This document shows, in pieces, positions 18,215-26,762 of a stretch of 64,000 nt of DNA. The stretch is from Rubinisphaera margarita. GTDB lineage: Bacteria > Planctomycetota > Planctomycetia > Planctomycetales > Planctomycetaceae. The DNA is taken from contig NZ_JAKFGB010000012.1 of assembly GCF_022267515.1 (NCBI RefSeq), positions 1-64,000 on the forward strand. Reading direction: 5' to 3'. Made by a program: the position numbers and the translations under genes. A model generated the notes under the pieces. That model ran no database searches, was not told the origin of the DNA, and saw nothing but the letters and a program-made list of their open reading frames with translations. The first letter of the stretch is position 1. Each line of letters starts with the position of its first letter.

Positions 18215-18680
18215 TCGAGAGATCCGCGTTTTTAGTTGCTGTATCTGTAGATCGGCGCGTTGTCCCGGTACGCTCGCCTTCGATTCCAGATTAACGTCGC
18301 GCGACCCACTCGCGTTGACCTCCCTTTGCGTTGCTTGCCCCGGCTCTTGTGGGGATTCGCCATGTCGCAGTTCGCTCCGTTTTACTCTCAACGAAGACAG
18401 CTCGAAGGGCAAGTCTGTCAGACCATTTCAGAACCCAGCAATTCAATGGGTTTCCGGTCTCTCATTTGCAATGCTCGCTGTCGAGTGATGACTCAGCTTA
18501 CCCACACCGGTTTTTGATGGTTCACACCCGACGCCAGCGTCATCAGCGATCGACATGGTTGGAATTCGATCAGGAGAATTTCCTGGCGAAGGTATGGGAA
18601 CAGGTCATTGACAGAAACATCATAGCGAGCCGTGGATCGAGAACCTCCTCACCAATGCGACATCTTCCTGGAGAGCTCCG
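18215..18680. other. intergenic region
   Basis: No credible gene was seen. Several open frames of 85-167 codons overlap here but show no family features and conflict with one another. A TTGACA at about 18606 lacks a good -10 partner. The region presumably holds the promoter of the CPYC/DUF2243/DsrE/metallophosphoesterase genes that follow. Confidence 0.35.
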
Positions 18681-18974
18681 ATGCGGAGAACGTTTTTCCC
18701 GGTCTCTGTAATTGCATTCACGTTATCCGTCTCCCCGGTCTGGGGGTGTCCGTATTGTGAGTCCGACATCGGCAGAGAGGTCGCGGCAGGGATCTTTAAT
18801 GAGGATTTTGCTCTCAACGCTTCGCTCACTCTTTTGCCCATTCCCGTTCTGCTACTTGTTGTCGCTGTGATGCATTTCGGCTTTCCACTCCCCAGGCAAT
18901 CCGCGAATGGAGAAACAGAGATTCAGCCTGATCCCTTACGAGTCTCTGACAATGCCTCCAGGAGCAGAACATGA
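18681..18974 (+). CDS. small exported/membrane protein with CPYCESDIG motif
   Basis: The 97-residue protein has a signal-like segment (about 1-21), then GCPYCESDIGREVAAGIFN and one membrane segment around residues 46-68. The CPYC pair looks like a metal or thiol redox site on the outer face, just after the cleavage point. GGAGAG precedes the start. It overlaps the DUF2243 gene by ATGA, so both are likely translated together and may act as one membrane unit. I recall small proteins with this motif beside DUF2243 genes in planctomycetes; their function is unknown. Confidence 0.75.
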   Translation: MRRTFFPVSVIAFTLSVSPVWGCPYCESDIGREVAAGIFNEDFALNASLTLLPIPVLLLVVAVMHFGFPLPRQSANGETEIQPDPLRVSDNASRSRT

Positions 18975-19486
18975 CCGAAAGCCACAATCGTCGCCCACTC
19001 ATCTCGGCCGGGACACTCCTGGGGGTTGGTATGGGAGGTTTCGTCGACGGAATCCTCTTTCATCAGCTTCTCCAACTCCACAACATGCTTTCGGCGAAGT
19101 ATCCCGTGCGGGGAGTCGATGCTCGAACGCTCGCGGTGAACCTCGAGATCAACATGTTCTGGGACGGGCTCTTCCATGTTTTTACGTGGGTCATGACTTC
19201 TATTGGAATTGCGCTTCTGTGGCACGCTGTTCACGAGAAAAAGGTCCCTTTGACGACCAGAACATTTGTGGGGTCGCTCAGCCTGGGGTGGGGACTGTTC
19301 AATCTGGTCGAAGGAATCATCGACCATCATATTCTTCACATCCATCACGTTGTGGAGACCAGCAATCACCTTGTCTGGGACCTGACGTTCCTTGGAGCCG
19401 GGGTCGTGCTGATCGTATTCGGGTCGTGGCTGATCCGCTCCGATCGTCCGGCGTCACCGGAAGGCCACCGGACCGCGAGTCCCTGA
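18971..19486 (+). CDS. DUF2243 integral membrane protein
   Basis: The 171-residue protein shows four hydrophobic segments: about residues 13-35, 60-80, 95-115 and 135-155. It has the DUF2243 signatures GGFVDGILFHQLLQ and LVEGIIDHHILHIHHV. The latter is rich in histidines and could bind a metal or haem. The family is of unknown function and is often found near metal or redox genes. Its start overlaps the stop of the CPYC protein gene. Placement in the plus-strand sulfur arm hints at an electron-transfer or sulfur-transport role, which is inference only. Confidence 0.85.
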   Translation: MTESHNRRPLISAGTLLGVGMGGFVDGILFHQLLQLHNMLSAKYPVRGVDARTLAVNLEINMFWDGLFHVFTWVMTSIGIALLWHAVHEKKVPLTTRTFVGSLSLGWGLFNLVEGIIDHHILHIHHVVETSNHLVWDLTFLGAGVVLIVFGSWLIRSDRPASPEGHRTASP

Positions 19487-19539
19487 CAAACACGTAGGAA
19501 GTTTGATGACCCGAACGAAATTCGAAAAGGAGAATCGCT

Positions 19540-20109
19540 ATGAAGTCGCTGATCGCTTTCACCCTCGCCATGCTCGTTATGTCCCCCGCCTTCGCCGACC
19601 CTACAGGCGATCCTGAGTACAAGCACCCCGTGATCGAGAAACATGGCGGGATCGTCGTGCTGCCGGACGCCGCTCATCAGCCCGGAAAAAACTCCAAGGT
19701 GATCATCGACATCACTTCGGATGACAAATCGGGGAGCGTCATCAAAGGCTTTGACCGGGCGGCGCTCATTCTCAACCAATACACCGAAGCCGGAGCGGGG
19801 ATGGATAGCGGGTTCAAGATGGCAATCATTCTGCATGGTCCCGCCACGAAAGCCGCCTTGTCTCACGAAGGCTATGCCAAACACACCAATTCCTATCTGA
19901 CCGACAAAGGTAAGACCAGGAATCCCGACCTTGATCTAATCGCAAAGCTCAAGGAAGCGGGGGTCGAGGTTTTCGTCTGTGGTCAGGCGCTGGCTCACCA
20001 CGGCTATTCCACGAGCGAGGTCGCTTCCGAGGTGAAGGTCGTCGTCTCTGCGGCGACGGTGAATATCAATTTGCAGATGAAGGGCTACGCTTACATCCCT
20101 TTTAAATAG
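19540..20109 (+). CDS. exported DsrE/F-like protein, second copy
   Basis: The 189-residue protein has a signal peptide (about 1-19), then a DsrE-like domain with KVIIDITSDDKSGSVIKGFDR and FKMAIILHGPATKAALS. A cysteine occurs in VEVFVCGQALAHHG, the expected sulfur-carrying position. The C-terminal LQMKGYAYIPFK repeats the tail of the first copy at 13406-13954. A strong AAGGAG precedes the ATG. It sits nine bases upstream of the second metallophosphoesterase gene. Together they mirror the SoxB-like/DsrE pair of the opposite arm. It is probably periplasmic. Confidence 0.87.
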   Translation: MKSLIAFTLAMLVMSPAFADPTGDPEYKHPVIEKHGGIVVLPDAAHQPGKNSKVIIDITSDDKSGSVIKGFDRAALILNQYTEAGAGMDSGFKMAIILHGPATKAALSHEGYAKHTNSYLTDKGKTRNPDLDLIAKLKEAGVEVFVCGQALAHHGYSTSEVASEVKVVVSAATVNINLQMKGYAYIPFK

Positions 20110-20118
20110 GAGCGTTTT

Positions 20119-21714
20119 ATGAATCGAGGCAGCATGATTCTGTTCGCTTTGATCCTCGGTGGAGGATGCTCAGTCGCTCTCGGCGGCGAAGACACAGAGT
20201 CTCCGTCCGCAGTCATCACCATCCTTCATACCTGCGATTTCCACGGGCGACACATGCCATTCGTCGTGGGGCCGGGAAACGCGACGTCTCAGACCGGCAA
20301 TCCTCGACAGCCGGACAATCACTTCGAGCGTGAAGGATCAATCGGCGGCTTCGAGGCGCTCGCAGCCGCCGTGAAGGAGATCCGTCGAGAGCGAGGCGAA
20401 CAGAATGTGCTTCTTCTGCATGCGGGAGATACGTTTAGCGATGACCTGCTGGGCAATCTCACTCAGGGAGAGGCGATTATCCGGCTGATGAACGCAGTCG
20501 AATTCGATTATATGGCTCTGGGCAATCACGACTTCGACTACGGATTGAGCCGGACTCGCCGCCTGCAGGAGCTCGCCAAATTTCCGATGCGGGGGGCCAA
20601 TGTCATCGAACGGGAAACTGGCAAGCCTCTGTTTGGAGAGCCATTCAAGGTTTTCTCAGCAGGGAAAGCGAAGGTCGCCGTGTTGGCACTGGGCTACCAC
20701 AATACGGACCAGACCACTGCTCCGAAGAATATCCGAGGACTTGAATTCACAGACGGTAGCGAAGTCGCAGCTCACTACGTTCCTGAACTTCGTCGCCAGG
20801 CGGATGTCGTAGTGGTCCTCTCCCATCAGGGAACAGCGGTCGACAGTCTGCTGGCTCAGAGGGTCGAAGGGATCGATCTGATAATCGGCGGGCACTCGCA
20901 CGATCGAATCCATCCGGCTCTGGAGGTGAGCGGTACAAAAATCGTTCAGGCGATGTCGGACACAGCCGCTCTCGGAGAGGTACGCATTCGGATTGCCAAC
21001 GGACGGATCGAGAGTATTGAAGACGAACTTCACATGCTCTGGTCTGAAGATTTCCCACCGGATCAGGCGACCGCCACATTGATCGACTCTTTGCGAAAGC
21101 CTCATCGGGATCAACTGGAGCAAAGCATTGGAACCGCGGCTGCTCCCATTGCTCGTCAGTATAAGCAGGAAAGTCAATTCGATGGGCTTGTCGCTGAACT
21201 CCTGCGGCAACAGAGCGGAGCGGATGTGGCCTTCTTGCCCGGCGTGGGATATGGCATCACATTACGGAAGGGGAAGGTGAGCCGGGAAGCTCTCTATACG
21301 TTGCTGCCTCACCCGGCCAAGCTCGTTACGCTACGGCTTACAGGAAAACAGATACGAGACACTCTGGAACAGTCGGCCACAAATCTTACGGCCACCGATC
21401 CCCGGAACCGGGTCGGGGGGCTCATTCAAACTGCCGGTATGACATGGACAGTGGTGCTGGATAGTCCAGGCAGACAAAGGATTCGAGACGTGAAAGTCGA
21501 TGGGGTCTCTCTGGACGATGCCCGGGTTTACAACGTAGCAACCCACAGTGGAATGCTGCAGGGCATCCATCAATATGCCGAGCTCACCAGAGGCAAAGAC
21601 GTTCAGATCACCAATAAACGGGTGGTCGATATCGTGGAAGACCATTTTCGAAACGCACCGGCAGTATCACCGCCCACCGAACAGCATGTCACGGTGATCA
21701 ACTCCGAAGATTAA
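20119..21714 (+). CDS. exported 5'-nucleotidase family metallophosphoesterase
   Basis: The 531-residue protein has a signal peptide with a cysteine in GGGCSVALGG (possible lipobox). It has the full di-metal set: HTCDFHGRH, LHAGDTFSDD, ALGNHDFDYG, LSHQGTAVD and IGGHSHDR. A 5'-nucleotidase C-terminal domain follows from about residue 335. In contrast with the SoxB-like protein at 13947-15665, its catalytic GNHD and GGHSH motifs are canonical. Substrate is unknown: a nucleotide, a sugar phosphate, or a sulfur compound given the neighbours. AGGAG lies directly upstream. It closes the plus-strand sulfur arm, and 244 bases separate it from the next operon. Confidence 0.87.
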   Translation: MNRGSMILFALILGGGCSVALGGEDTESPSAVITILHTCDFHGRHMPFVVGPGNATSQTGNPRQPDNHFEREGSIGGFEALAAAVKEIRRERGEQNVLLLHAGDTFSDDLLGNLTQGEAIIRLMNAVEFDYMALGNHDFDYGLSRTRRLQELAKFPMRGANVIERETGKPLFGEPFKVFSAGKAKVAVLALGYHNTDQTTAPKNIRGLEFTDGSEVAAHYVPELRRQADVVVVLSHQGTAVDSLLAQRVEGIDLIIGGHSHDRIHPALEVSGTKIVQAMSDTAALGEVRIRIANGRIESIEDELHMLWSEDFPPDQATATLIDSLRKPHRDQLEQSIGTAAAPIARQYKQESQFDGLVAELLRQQSGADVAFLPGVGYGITLRKGKVSREALYTLLPHPAKLVTLRLTGKQIRDTLEQSATNLTATDPRNRVGGLIQTAGMTWTVVLDSPGRQRIRDVKVDGVSLDDARVYNVATHSGMLQGIHQYAELTRGKDVQITNKRVVDIVEDHFRNAPAVSPPTEQHVTVINSED

Positions 21715-21958
21715 GGAAGCCAACGGGGAAATGCGCCTTCATTGACCTCTCAATGAGACGTGCCAGAAGTCATTAGTGGCCCGAGGAACAAAAGGGGGGG
21801 ATTAAACAAATGTGTCCGCCGCAATAGTCATCAGATTGTGGTGCCTGTCTGATCAGTTCGGGAATGTCATTGAAAATGGTCCTCCGAACAGGTACTGTGC
21901 GGAGGTATCTCTGGACAGTCAGTACAGCTCTGAAGTGAATTGAAGACGGCGGGCCACT

Positions 21959-24169
21959 ATGCGGATGAGAATGGGCGTTCACGCTGCGCTGCTGACAGCG
22001 TTGACGTGGGGGGCGGCATGTTCAAACAGTGAACTCGACCAGCTTCCGACGGTTTCCCACGTCACCGAGGAAGTCGCAGCGAATCCTGATACGCAAGCGG
22101 AAGAGTTCATCAGTTCCGATTCGTCCTCTGGCCCGGAATCTTCAACGACACCTCCTCCTGTCGACCAAAGCAATCCAATCGAACCCGAGTTCGTCTCGCC
22201 ACCCGAGGGATCTTCTAGAGACGCTGAGGTGGCCGGCGATTCGACGGAACCGGGTCCGCCAAGGACCGAGGAATCCTCGAGCGAGAGTCGTCAGCCCGAT
22301 GCCACCGCGATGGCAGTTCCGGGAGCATCCGTCCAGACGAACATCCTGCTTTCGGGGGTTCCCGAAATGGTCAGCGATGCCGGGATGGAGAGCCCCGCCT
22401 CCAGTTCGACACCCCAGCGAGTGGTGAAAGCGGCCTCCGTCTCCACAGAGGAAGTCGCGTCTCTGGAAGCGATCGAACGGCTGCATCGGGATCTTGAAGC
22501 AGAGAGCGAACCAGAAGCAGCTTTGAGTCGCCTCGATTCCTTTCTGGCTTTCTATCGACTCTCTGCAGCGCAAGAGCAGCAGTTCGCAGCTGAACGGCAG
22601 ACGTGGGCGGCTCGAGGTCTGGAAAAACTGATACGCATCGACGAACACTTCGTTCCCCGGAGTGAGCTTGAAGAAGACCAACTCGTGCTGATTCGGTATC
22701 TCGCGTCGGTCATCCAACTTTGTCAGTCGCGCCAATCGATTGAGTCGGTGCTTGAGACTCTGGAGAAGGCGAGTCGGGAGAACTCTGATTCAATCGTCGC
22801 GTTTTACCATTCCGGATTGATTAAAGCTGTCTGGCTGAACGACAGTCGGGACGCGTTGGGGGATTTCCGCCGGATTACCAGGGAGATGCCGGAACATGCT
22901 GGAGCCTGGAATAATCAGGCGATCTGTGAGATGAAGTCGGGGGACTTCTCGCGTGCGCTCGGAAGCTGGCGAAAGGCTGTCACGAGTTCGCAGAATCTGT
23001 CCGACCGAACGTTCATTGCCCACAACATCGCCTACGCGGCTGAAATCGCTCAGTCGGAAAAGATCAAGGCGCCCGCATCCTTTTCAGATGCTGCCTTGCG
23101 ACTTCTGGCCGATGCCGGGCCTCTCGTATCTGGTCAGCCCAGGGCTCGTGGGCCATATTGGAGATTCAGTCCCTGGATCGCAAAGGCCGAACATGTGACG
23201 GCCGTAAGAGGGTACCACGACGCGAACGCGATTCCGCCGCAGCACATTCGGCCTCTGAAACGAATCAGTGCTCTCGCCGTCGGTGGAGAATGGTTGCTGG
23301 TCTCCACAGACGATCTGAGTATTCCGTATCTGGGTATGTCGGACTACATCCGGGTTCTCAGCCCCGACCTGCAGGTTATGTCTTCCATTGGGGTCGCGGA
23401 GTTTATCGCAACGAATGAAGAACTGGGGCTTACCCTGCTTCGTTGTCAGGCTCTGGCTGCTCCCGTACTGGAGGTGGCCCGTGATATCGTGGAGCCCGGG
23501 GCTCCCATCCACGTGGGACTCTCTGTCCCGGACCAGTCGATGACGTTCCATTCCACGAACAGCGTTTCGTTGCCGACGAATGTTGCCTATGCCTTTGGCT
23601 TGAAAATGGACGAGATCGAACCTCTGCCGACAGGGGCTCCCGTCTTTGATGCAAACGGAAAGCTGGGCGGCCTCATCGCACCGCTGTCGTCGTCCGCGAC
23701 GGGATCTCCAATCCAGTTTGTCTGGTCTGCTTCGACAATTACGGAATTTCTCACGGCGGCCGGAGTCGTCATTCCAGTGACTGCCGAGCAGGGGAACGGC
23801 ACGTGGGAAACCCGGCAGCATTTCCTGACCAATCACCTGGTTCGGCTCGAACTCTGTTATCCGGAAGAATGCCTCTCGCTCGATCTTGCGCAGCGGTCAA
23901 AGTTCAACGCTTCGCACTACCTGACGGACCGGAGTTGCCTGGTCTGTGACGGTCGCAGTCGAGTGAATTGTGATCGCAAAGGGTGCGTCAAAGGGCAGAC
24001 GTCCCGCCGCTACAAGGGAATCGTCTCCTACACCCAGAAAGGCGAGCCGATCTACGGACTGAAAGTCGCCGTTGAACGCTGCACGCGATGCGATGGTCAC
24101 GCCACATTGGATTGTCCGAATTGCCGGGATGGTACGGAGCCCGAACGAGGCTCTTTGCTGCTCGAATGA
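21959..24169 (+). CDS. exported protein with inactive trypsin-like domain and C-terminal zinc-finger
   Basis: The 736-residue protein has a signal segment with a possible lipid-attachment cysteine at C21. A low-complexity Ser/Pro/Glu linker (about 25-150) precedes a helical, TPR-like region (about 160-380; AFYHSGLIKAVWL and AGAWNNQAICEMKSGDFSRAL). A domain resembling a chymotrypsin-like protease follows (about 430-610). Where the catalytic GNSGGPV would be, it has LPTGAPVFDANGKLGGLIA, with T558 in place of serine. The last 80 residues hold a DnaJ-like cysteine cluster (CLVCDGRSRVNC, CTRCDGHATLDCPNC). It is the first gene of the ten-gene operon and may be a substrate-recognition pseudoprotease. 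The whole protein is not a family I know. Confidence 0.7.
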   Translation: MRMRMGVHAALLTALTWGAACSNSELDQLPTVSHVTEEVAANPDTQAEEFISSDSSSGPESSTTPPPVDQSNPIEPEFVSPPEGSSRDAEVAGDSTEPGPPRTEESSSESRQPDATAMAVPGASVQTNILLSGVPEMVSDAGMESPASSSTPQRVVKAASVSTEEVASLEAIERLHRDLEAESEPEAALSRLDSFLAFYRLSAAQEQQFAAERQTWAARGLEKLIRIDEHFVPRSELEEDQLVLIRYLASVIQLCQSRQSIESVLETLEKASRENSDSIVAFYHSGLIKAVWLNDSRDALGDFRRITREMPEHAGAWNNQAICEMKSGDFSRALGSWRKAVTSSQNLSDRTFIAHNIAYAAEIAQSEKIKAPASFSDAALRLLADAGPLVSGQPRARGPYWRFSPWIAKAEHVTAVRGYHDANAIPPQHIRPLKRISALAVGGEWLLVSTDDLSIPYLGMSDYIRVLSPDLQVMSSIGVAEFIATNEELGLTLLRCQALAAPVLEVARDIVEPGAPIHVGLSVPDQSMTFHSTNSVSLPTNVAYAFGLKMDEIEPLPTGAPVFDANGKLGGLIAPLSSSATGSPIQFVWSASTITEFLTAAGVVIPVTAEQGNGTWETRQHFLTNHLVRLELCYPEECLSLDLAQRSKFNASHYLTDRSCLVCDGRSRVNCDRKGCVKGQTSRRYKGIVSYTQKGEPIYGLKVAVERCTRCDGHATLDCPNCRDGTEPERGSLLLE

Positions 24170-24229
24170 TCGACGCAAGCAGAGCAATGTCCCCCGTAGC
24201 CGCTGATTTCCCCCTGAGAGAGCCCGCCG

Positions 24230-24823
24230 ATGCCCGATCTGAAATGTCCTCATTGCCGTGCCGCCCTGCGAGTGCCTGACTCGCTGATGGGCAAGAAACT
24301 TCGCTGTAAGAACGAGACCTGCAAACAGACCTTTGTGGCTCAGCTGGAACCTGCCAGTCCCGCCGTCCAGGTCGACGATCCTCCCATGTTCTCCGATATG
24401 CCCCCGGACTGGCAGCAGGCAATGGATGAACGGAAGCGGGAAGAGGAGCGTCAGAATGAACGAGGTCAGTCATTTTTTGATGACCTGGGAAATGGTTCTG
24501 TCAATGAAGATGACTTGAGCGAATCACGCTATCCCAATCTGATGAAGTACATCAGGTGGGCAAGGGTCGTCGCCATTGTTCTTATCGTCCTCACCTATAT
24601 CGGAATCGGTTTCAATTTCCTGCATGATGTGATCGAGGTGTCCCGACTTTCATCGTCCTCCAATGAAACATTGGGAGCAACGATTGTCCTCGTGCTGGTC
24701 ACGACAATTTCCGTGGCGGTTGCCTACCTGTTCTACGTGATGTTCATGGCGGGGATCGAGTTCATGCAGGTCATCATCGACATCGAGGAGAACACACGAT
24801 CGCGCCGGGAGGCGAGTGAATGA
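24230..24823 (+). CDS. MJ0042-type zinc-ribbon membrane protein
   Basis: The 197-residue protein begins with a zinc ribbon (C6, C9, C26 and C31; LKCPHCRAALRVPDSLMGKK) of the MJ0042 or planctomycete type. A charged linker (about 40-100) precedes two membrane segments, around residues 107-130 and 146-170. The ribbon should face the cytoplasm. Such N-terminal ribbons are common on planctomycete membrane proteins of unknown function. Its stop overlaps the next start (ATGA), coupling it to the lipoprotein gene. Role in the operon is unknown; a membrane scaffold is plausible. Confidence 0.8.
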   Translation: MPDLKCPHCRAALRVPDSLMGKKLRCKNETCKQTFVAQLEPASPAVQVDDPPMFSDMPPDWQQAMDERKREEERQNERGQSFFDDLGNGSVNEDDLSESRYPNLMKYIRWARVVAIVLIVLTYIGIGFNFLHDVIEVSRLSSSSNETLGATIVLVLVTTISVAVAYLFYVMFMAGIEFMQVIIDIEENTRSRREASE

Positions 24824-25413
24824 GTAGTTCCGTGAAAGGTAGACGCCTGCTGCTCTCTCTGCTTCTCGCGTTCAGCGCGATGTTTCTCGGTGGATGTTCG
24901 AAGCCGCCGGAGAGGCCGCCGACTTCGGACGCTTCGGAGGAAGGTTCAGAGACAGGTTCCGCAGCGGGGGAATCGGATGTTACGAGCTCGGACGAATCGA
25001 GTTCCGCAGACCCTCCGAACTCTCCGCAAAGGCCGAATGATGTCTCTGACGAACCGGAAGACACGTCTTCTTCGGGGCCGCCTGTTGGACCGGCGTCTTC
25101 CGAAAGAAGCCGATCGGGAAGGGAGCAGGAGGGAACCGCGTCCGATCTCAATCCGGCCACACCCGCAGAAGCCGCCCGGATGGCGGAAGAGCATCTATCG
25201 TTGAGTGAAGGCAGTTCGGATCTCTCGGCTGCGTATCGCAATGCTTCGTTCGCATTGCACTGCGCCCGCCAGTTCCCGGGCGACACGAACTGTCTGCGAA
25301 TCGCAGATGCTGCACTCGGACGAATCCAGGCGCTCGAAGCTCAGGCGGCCGCCTCGGTCAACGTTCCGCCGAACGGATCGCTTCCTGAAAAGACAATCGT
25401 AGAAATCCCTTAG
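24820..25413 (+). CDS. putative lipoprotein
   Basis: The 197-residue protein has a clear lipoprotein signal, LLLSLLLAFSAMFLGGC, with the lipid cysteine at C26. A disordered stretch rich in Ser, Glu, Asp and Pro (about 27-115) leads to a short helical C-terminal domain (about 120-185; PAEAARMAEEHLSLSEGSS and ASFALHCARQFPGDTNCLRI). It starts within the stop of the zinc-ribbon gene. No family is recognised. Its Ser/Pro linker composition resembles that of the first gene of the operon, so the two could share a compartment. Confidence 0.75.
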   Translation: MSSSVKGRRLLLSLLLAFSAMFLGGCSKPPERPPTSDASEEGSETGSAAGESDVTSSDESSSADPPNSPQRPNDVSDEPEDTSSSGPPVGPASSERSRSGREQEGTASDLNPATPAEAARMAEEHLSLSEGSSDLSAAYRNASFALHCARQFPGDTNCLRIADAALGRIQALEAQAAASVNVPPNGSLPEKTIVEIP

Positions 25414-25432
25414 TTCATAGAGTGTAGCCGCC

Positions 25433-26731
25433 ATGTCAACGACTCAGGCATCTGCCCCCTCAATGTTGCACCGCGTCATCTGTCCGCAGTGCTGGCACAA
25501 GTTCCACCCCGAAGACATCCTCTGGGTGAGCGAGCACCAGGACCTGTTCGGAGCAGACAATCGCGTTCCTAACGCGCAAATGAGGTTCCTGCCCAGCCGA
25601 TTCTCCCCTCAGGCCGAAGCGATCGATCCTCGCGGCTTTCCATGTCACCGTCTCGCATGTCCGAACTGCCACCTCGAGATCCCGCGGCCGATGCTGGAAC
25701 TGCAGTCTCTTGTTCTCTCGGTTCTCGGCAGCCCCGGCAGCGGTAAGAGCTATTTTCTGGCAGCGATGGCGAGCCGGCTCCGTCACGTGCTGCCGATGCA
25801 GTTCTTCGCCTCATTTACGGACGCAGATGCCAGCCTGAATGTACGGTTGAAGGACAGCGAACGGCAGATGTATGCCAACAGTAATCCGTACGAGATTCAG
25901 GAACTGGGGGAACTCATCCGGAAGACTCAGGAAGTCGGCGACGAATACGGCTACGCCGCGGTGAACTTTGGATCGCAGTCGGTGAACTATCTGCGTCCGT
26001 ATGCCTTCACCATGCAGGTCCAGCAGAATCATCCCAATCCCGAACGGCGTGGCACGGGCCGCGTTATCTGTCTGTACGATAACGCCGGCGAATCGTTCCT
26101 GCCGGGCATGGACAAGTCCGCCTCTCCGGTCACTCGCCATTTGGCAGAATCGCGGGTGCTGTTCTTTGTGTATGACCCGTTGCAGGACAGCCGATTCCGT
26201 TGTCTTGAGTCCGACCTCGGCGAAGGGCTGATCGACAAATCACATCTGGGATCGCAGGAGGCGGTTTTTCAGGAAGCCGCGAATCGAATTCGCCGCTATT
26301 CCGGTCTCGCCTCACGCGAGAAGTATCCCCGGCCGGTCATTGTCGTCGTCACAAAGTGCGATCGCTGGGCGAAGCTGATCGATGGAGACCTGATGAACCA
26401 GTCGGCTGTGGTCGAGGCGAACAAGAAGCTGAGCGATGGTTCTATCGCCAGGTTGAATGCGCTTGATACCGGGTTGGTGAAATCTGTTTCGGCAAAGGTT
26501 CGCAATCTCCTCGCCAGTACGACACCGGAGATTGTTTCGGCAGTGGAAAGCTTCACCGATCACGCCTGCTATATCCCTGTCAGTGCCACCGGCGCCAAGA
26601 CGCACGTCAATCCGCGGTCGGGGCTCCAGGCTGTGCGGCCGGGCGATCTGCAGTCGTTCTGGGCAGAAGTTCCCTTCATCTATTCGCTGGCCATCAGTTC
26701 GGCCGGAATGATTCCCAAAGTATCCCGGTAA
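25433..26731 (+). CDS. GTPase-like P-loop NTPase with N-terminal zinc ribbon
   Basis: The 432-residue protein has two cysteine pairs (C17/C20 and C76/C79) that could form a zinc ribbon. A P-loop domain follows with Walker A GSPGSGKS (residues 99-106), a G3-like DNAGE (216-220), a G4 motif TKCD (307-310) and a G5-like SATG near residue 385. These fit a TRAFAC-type GTPase rather than an AAA+ or STAND ATPase. No membrane segment is present, so it is probably cytoplasmic. The next gene encodes a GAP1-like protein, a family known for pairing with such GTPases in predicted conflict systems. It is the likely switch of the operon. Confidence 0.82.
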   Translation: MSTTQASAPSMLHRVICPQCWHKFHPEDILWVSEHQDLFGADNRVPNAQMRFLPSRFSPQAEAIDPRGFPCHRLACPNCHLEIPRPMLELQSLVLSVLGSPGSGKSYFLAAMASRLRHVLPMQFFASFTDADASLNVRLKDSERQMYANSNPYEIQELGELIRKTQEVGDEYGYAAVNFGSQSVNYLRPYAFTMQVQQNHPNPERRGTGRVICLYDNAGESFLPGMDKSASPVTRHLAESRVLFFVYDPLQDSRFRCLESDLGEGLIDKSHLGSQEAVFQEAANRIRRYSGLASREKYPRPVIVVVTKCDRWAKLIDGDLMNQSAVVEANKKLSDGSIARLNALDTGLVKSVSAKVRNLLASTTPEIVSAVESFTDHACYIPVSATGAKTHVNPRSGLQAVRPGDLQSFWAEVPFIYSLAISSAGMIPKVSR

Positions 26732-26762
26732 CTGATTTGTTCGGCACGGAGAACTCTGAACG

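Noticed and set aside
18260..18517. 85-codon frame and overlapping longer frames downstream of the ArsR-rhodanese gene
   Set aside because: They overlap one another in three frames, lack ribosome binding sites and resemble no family.
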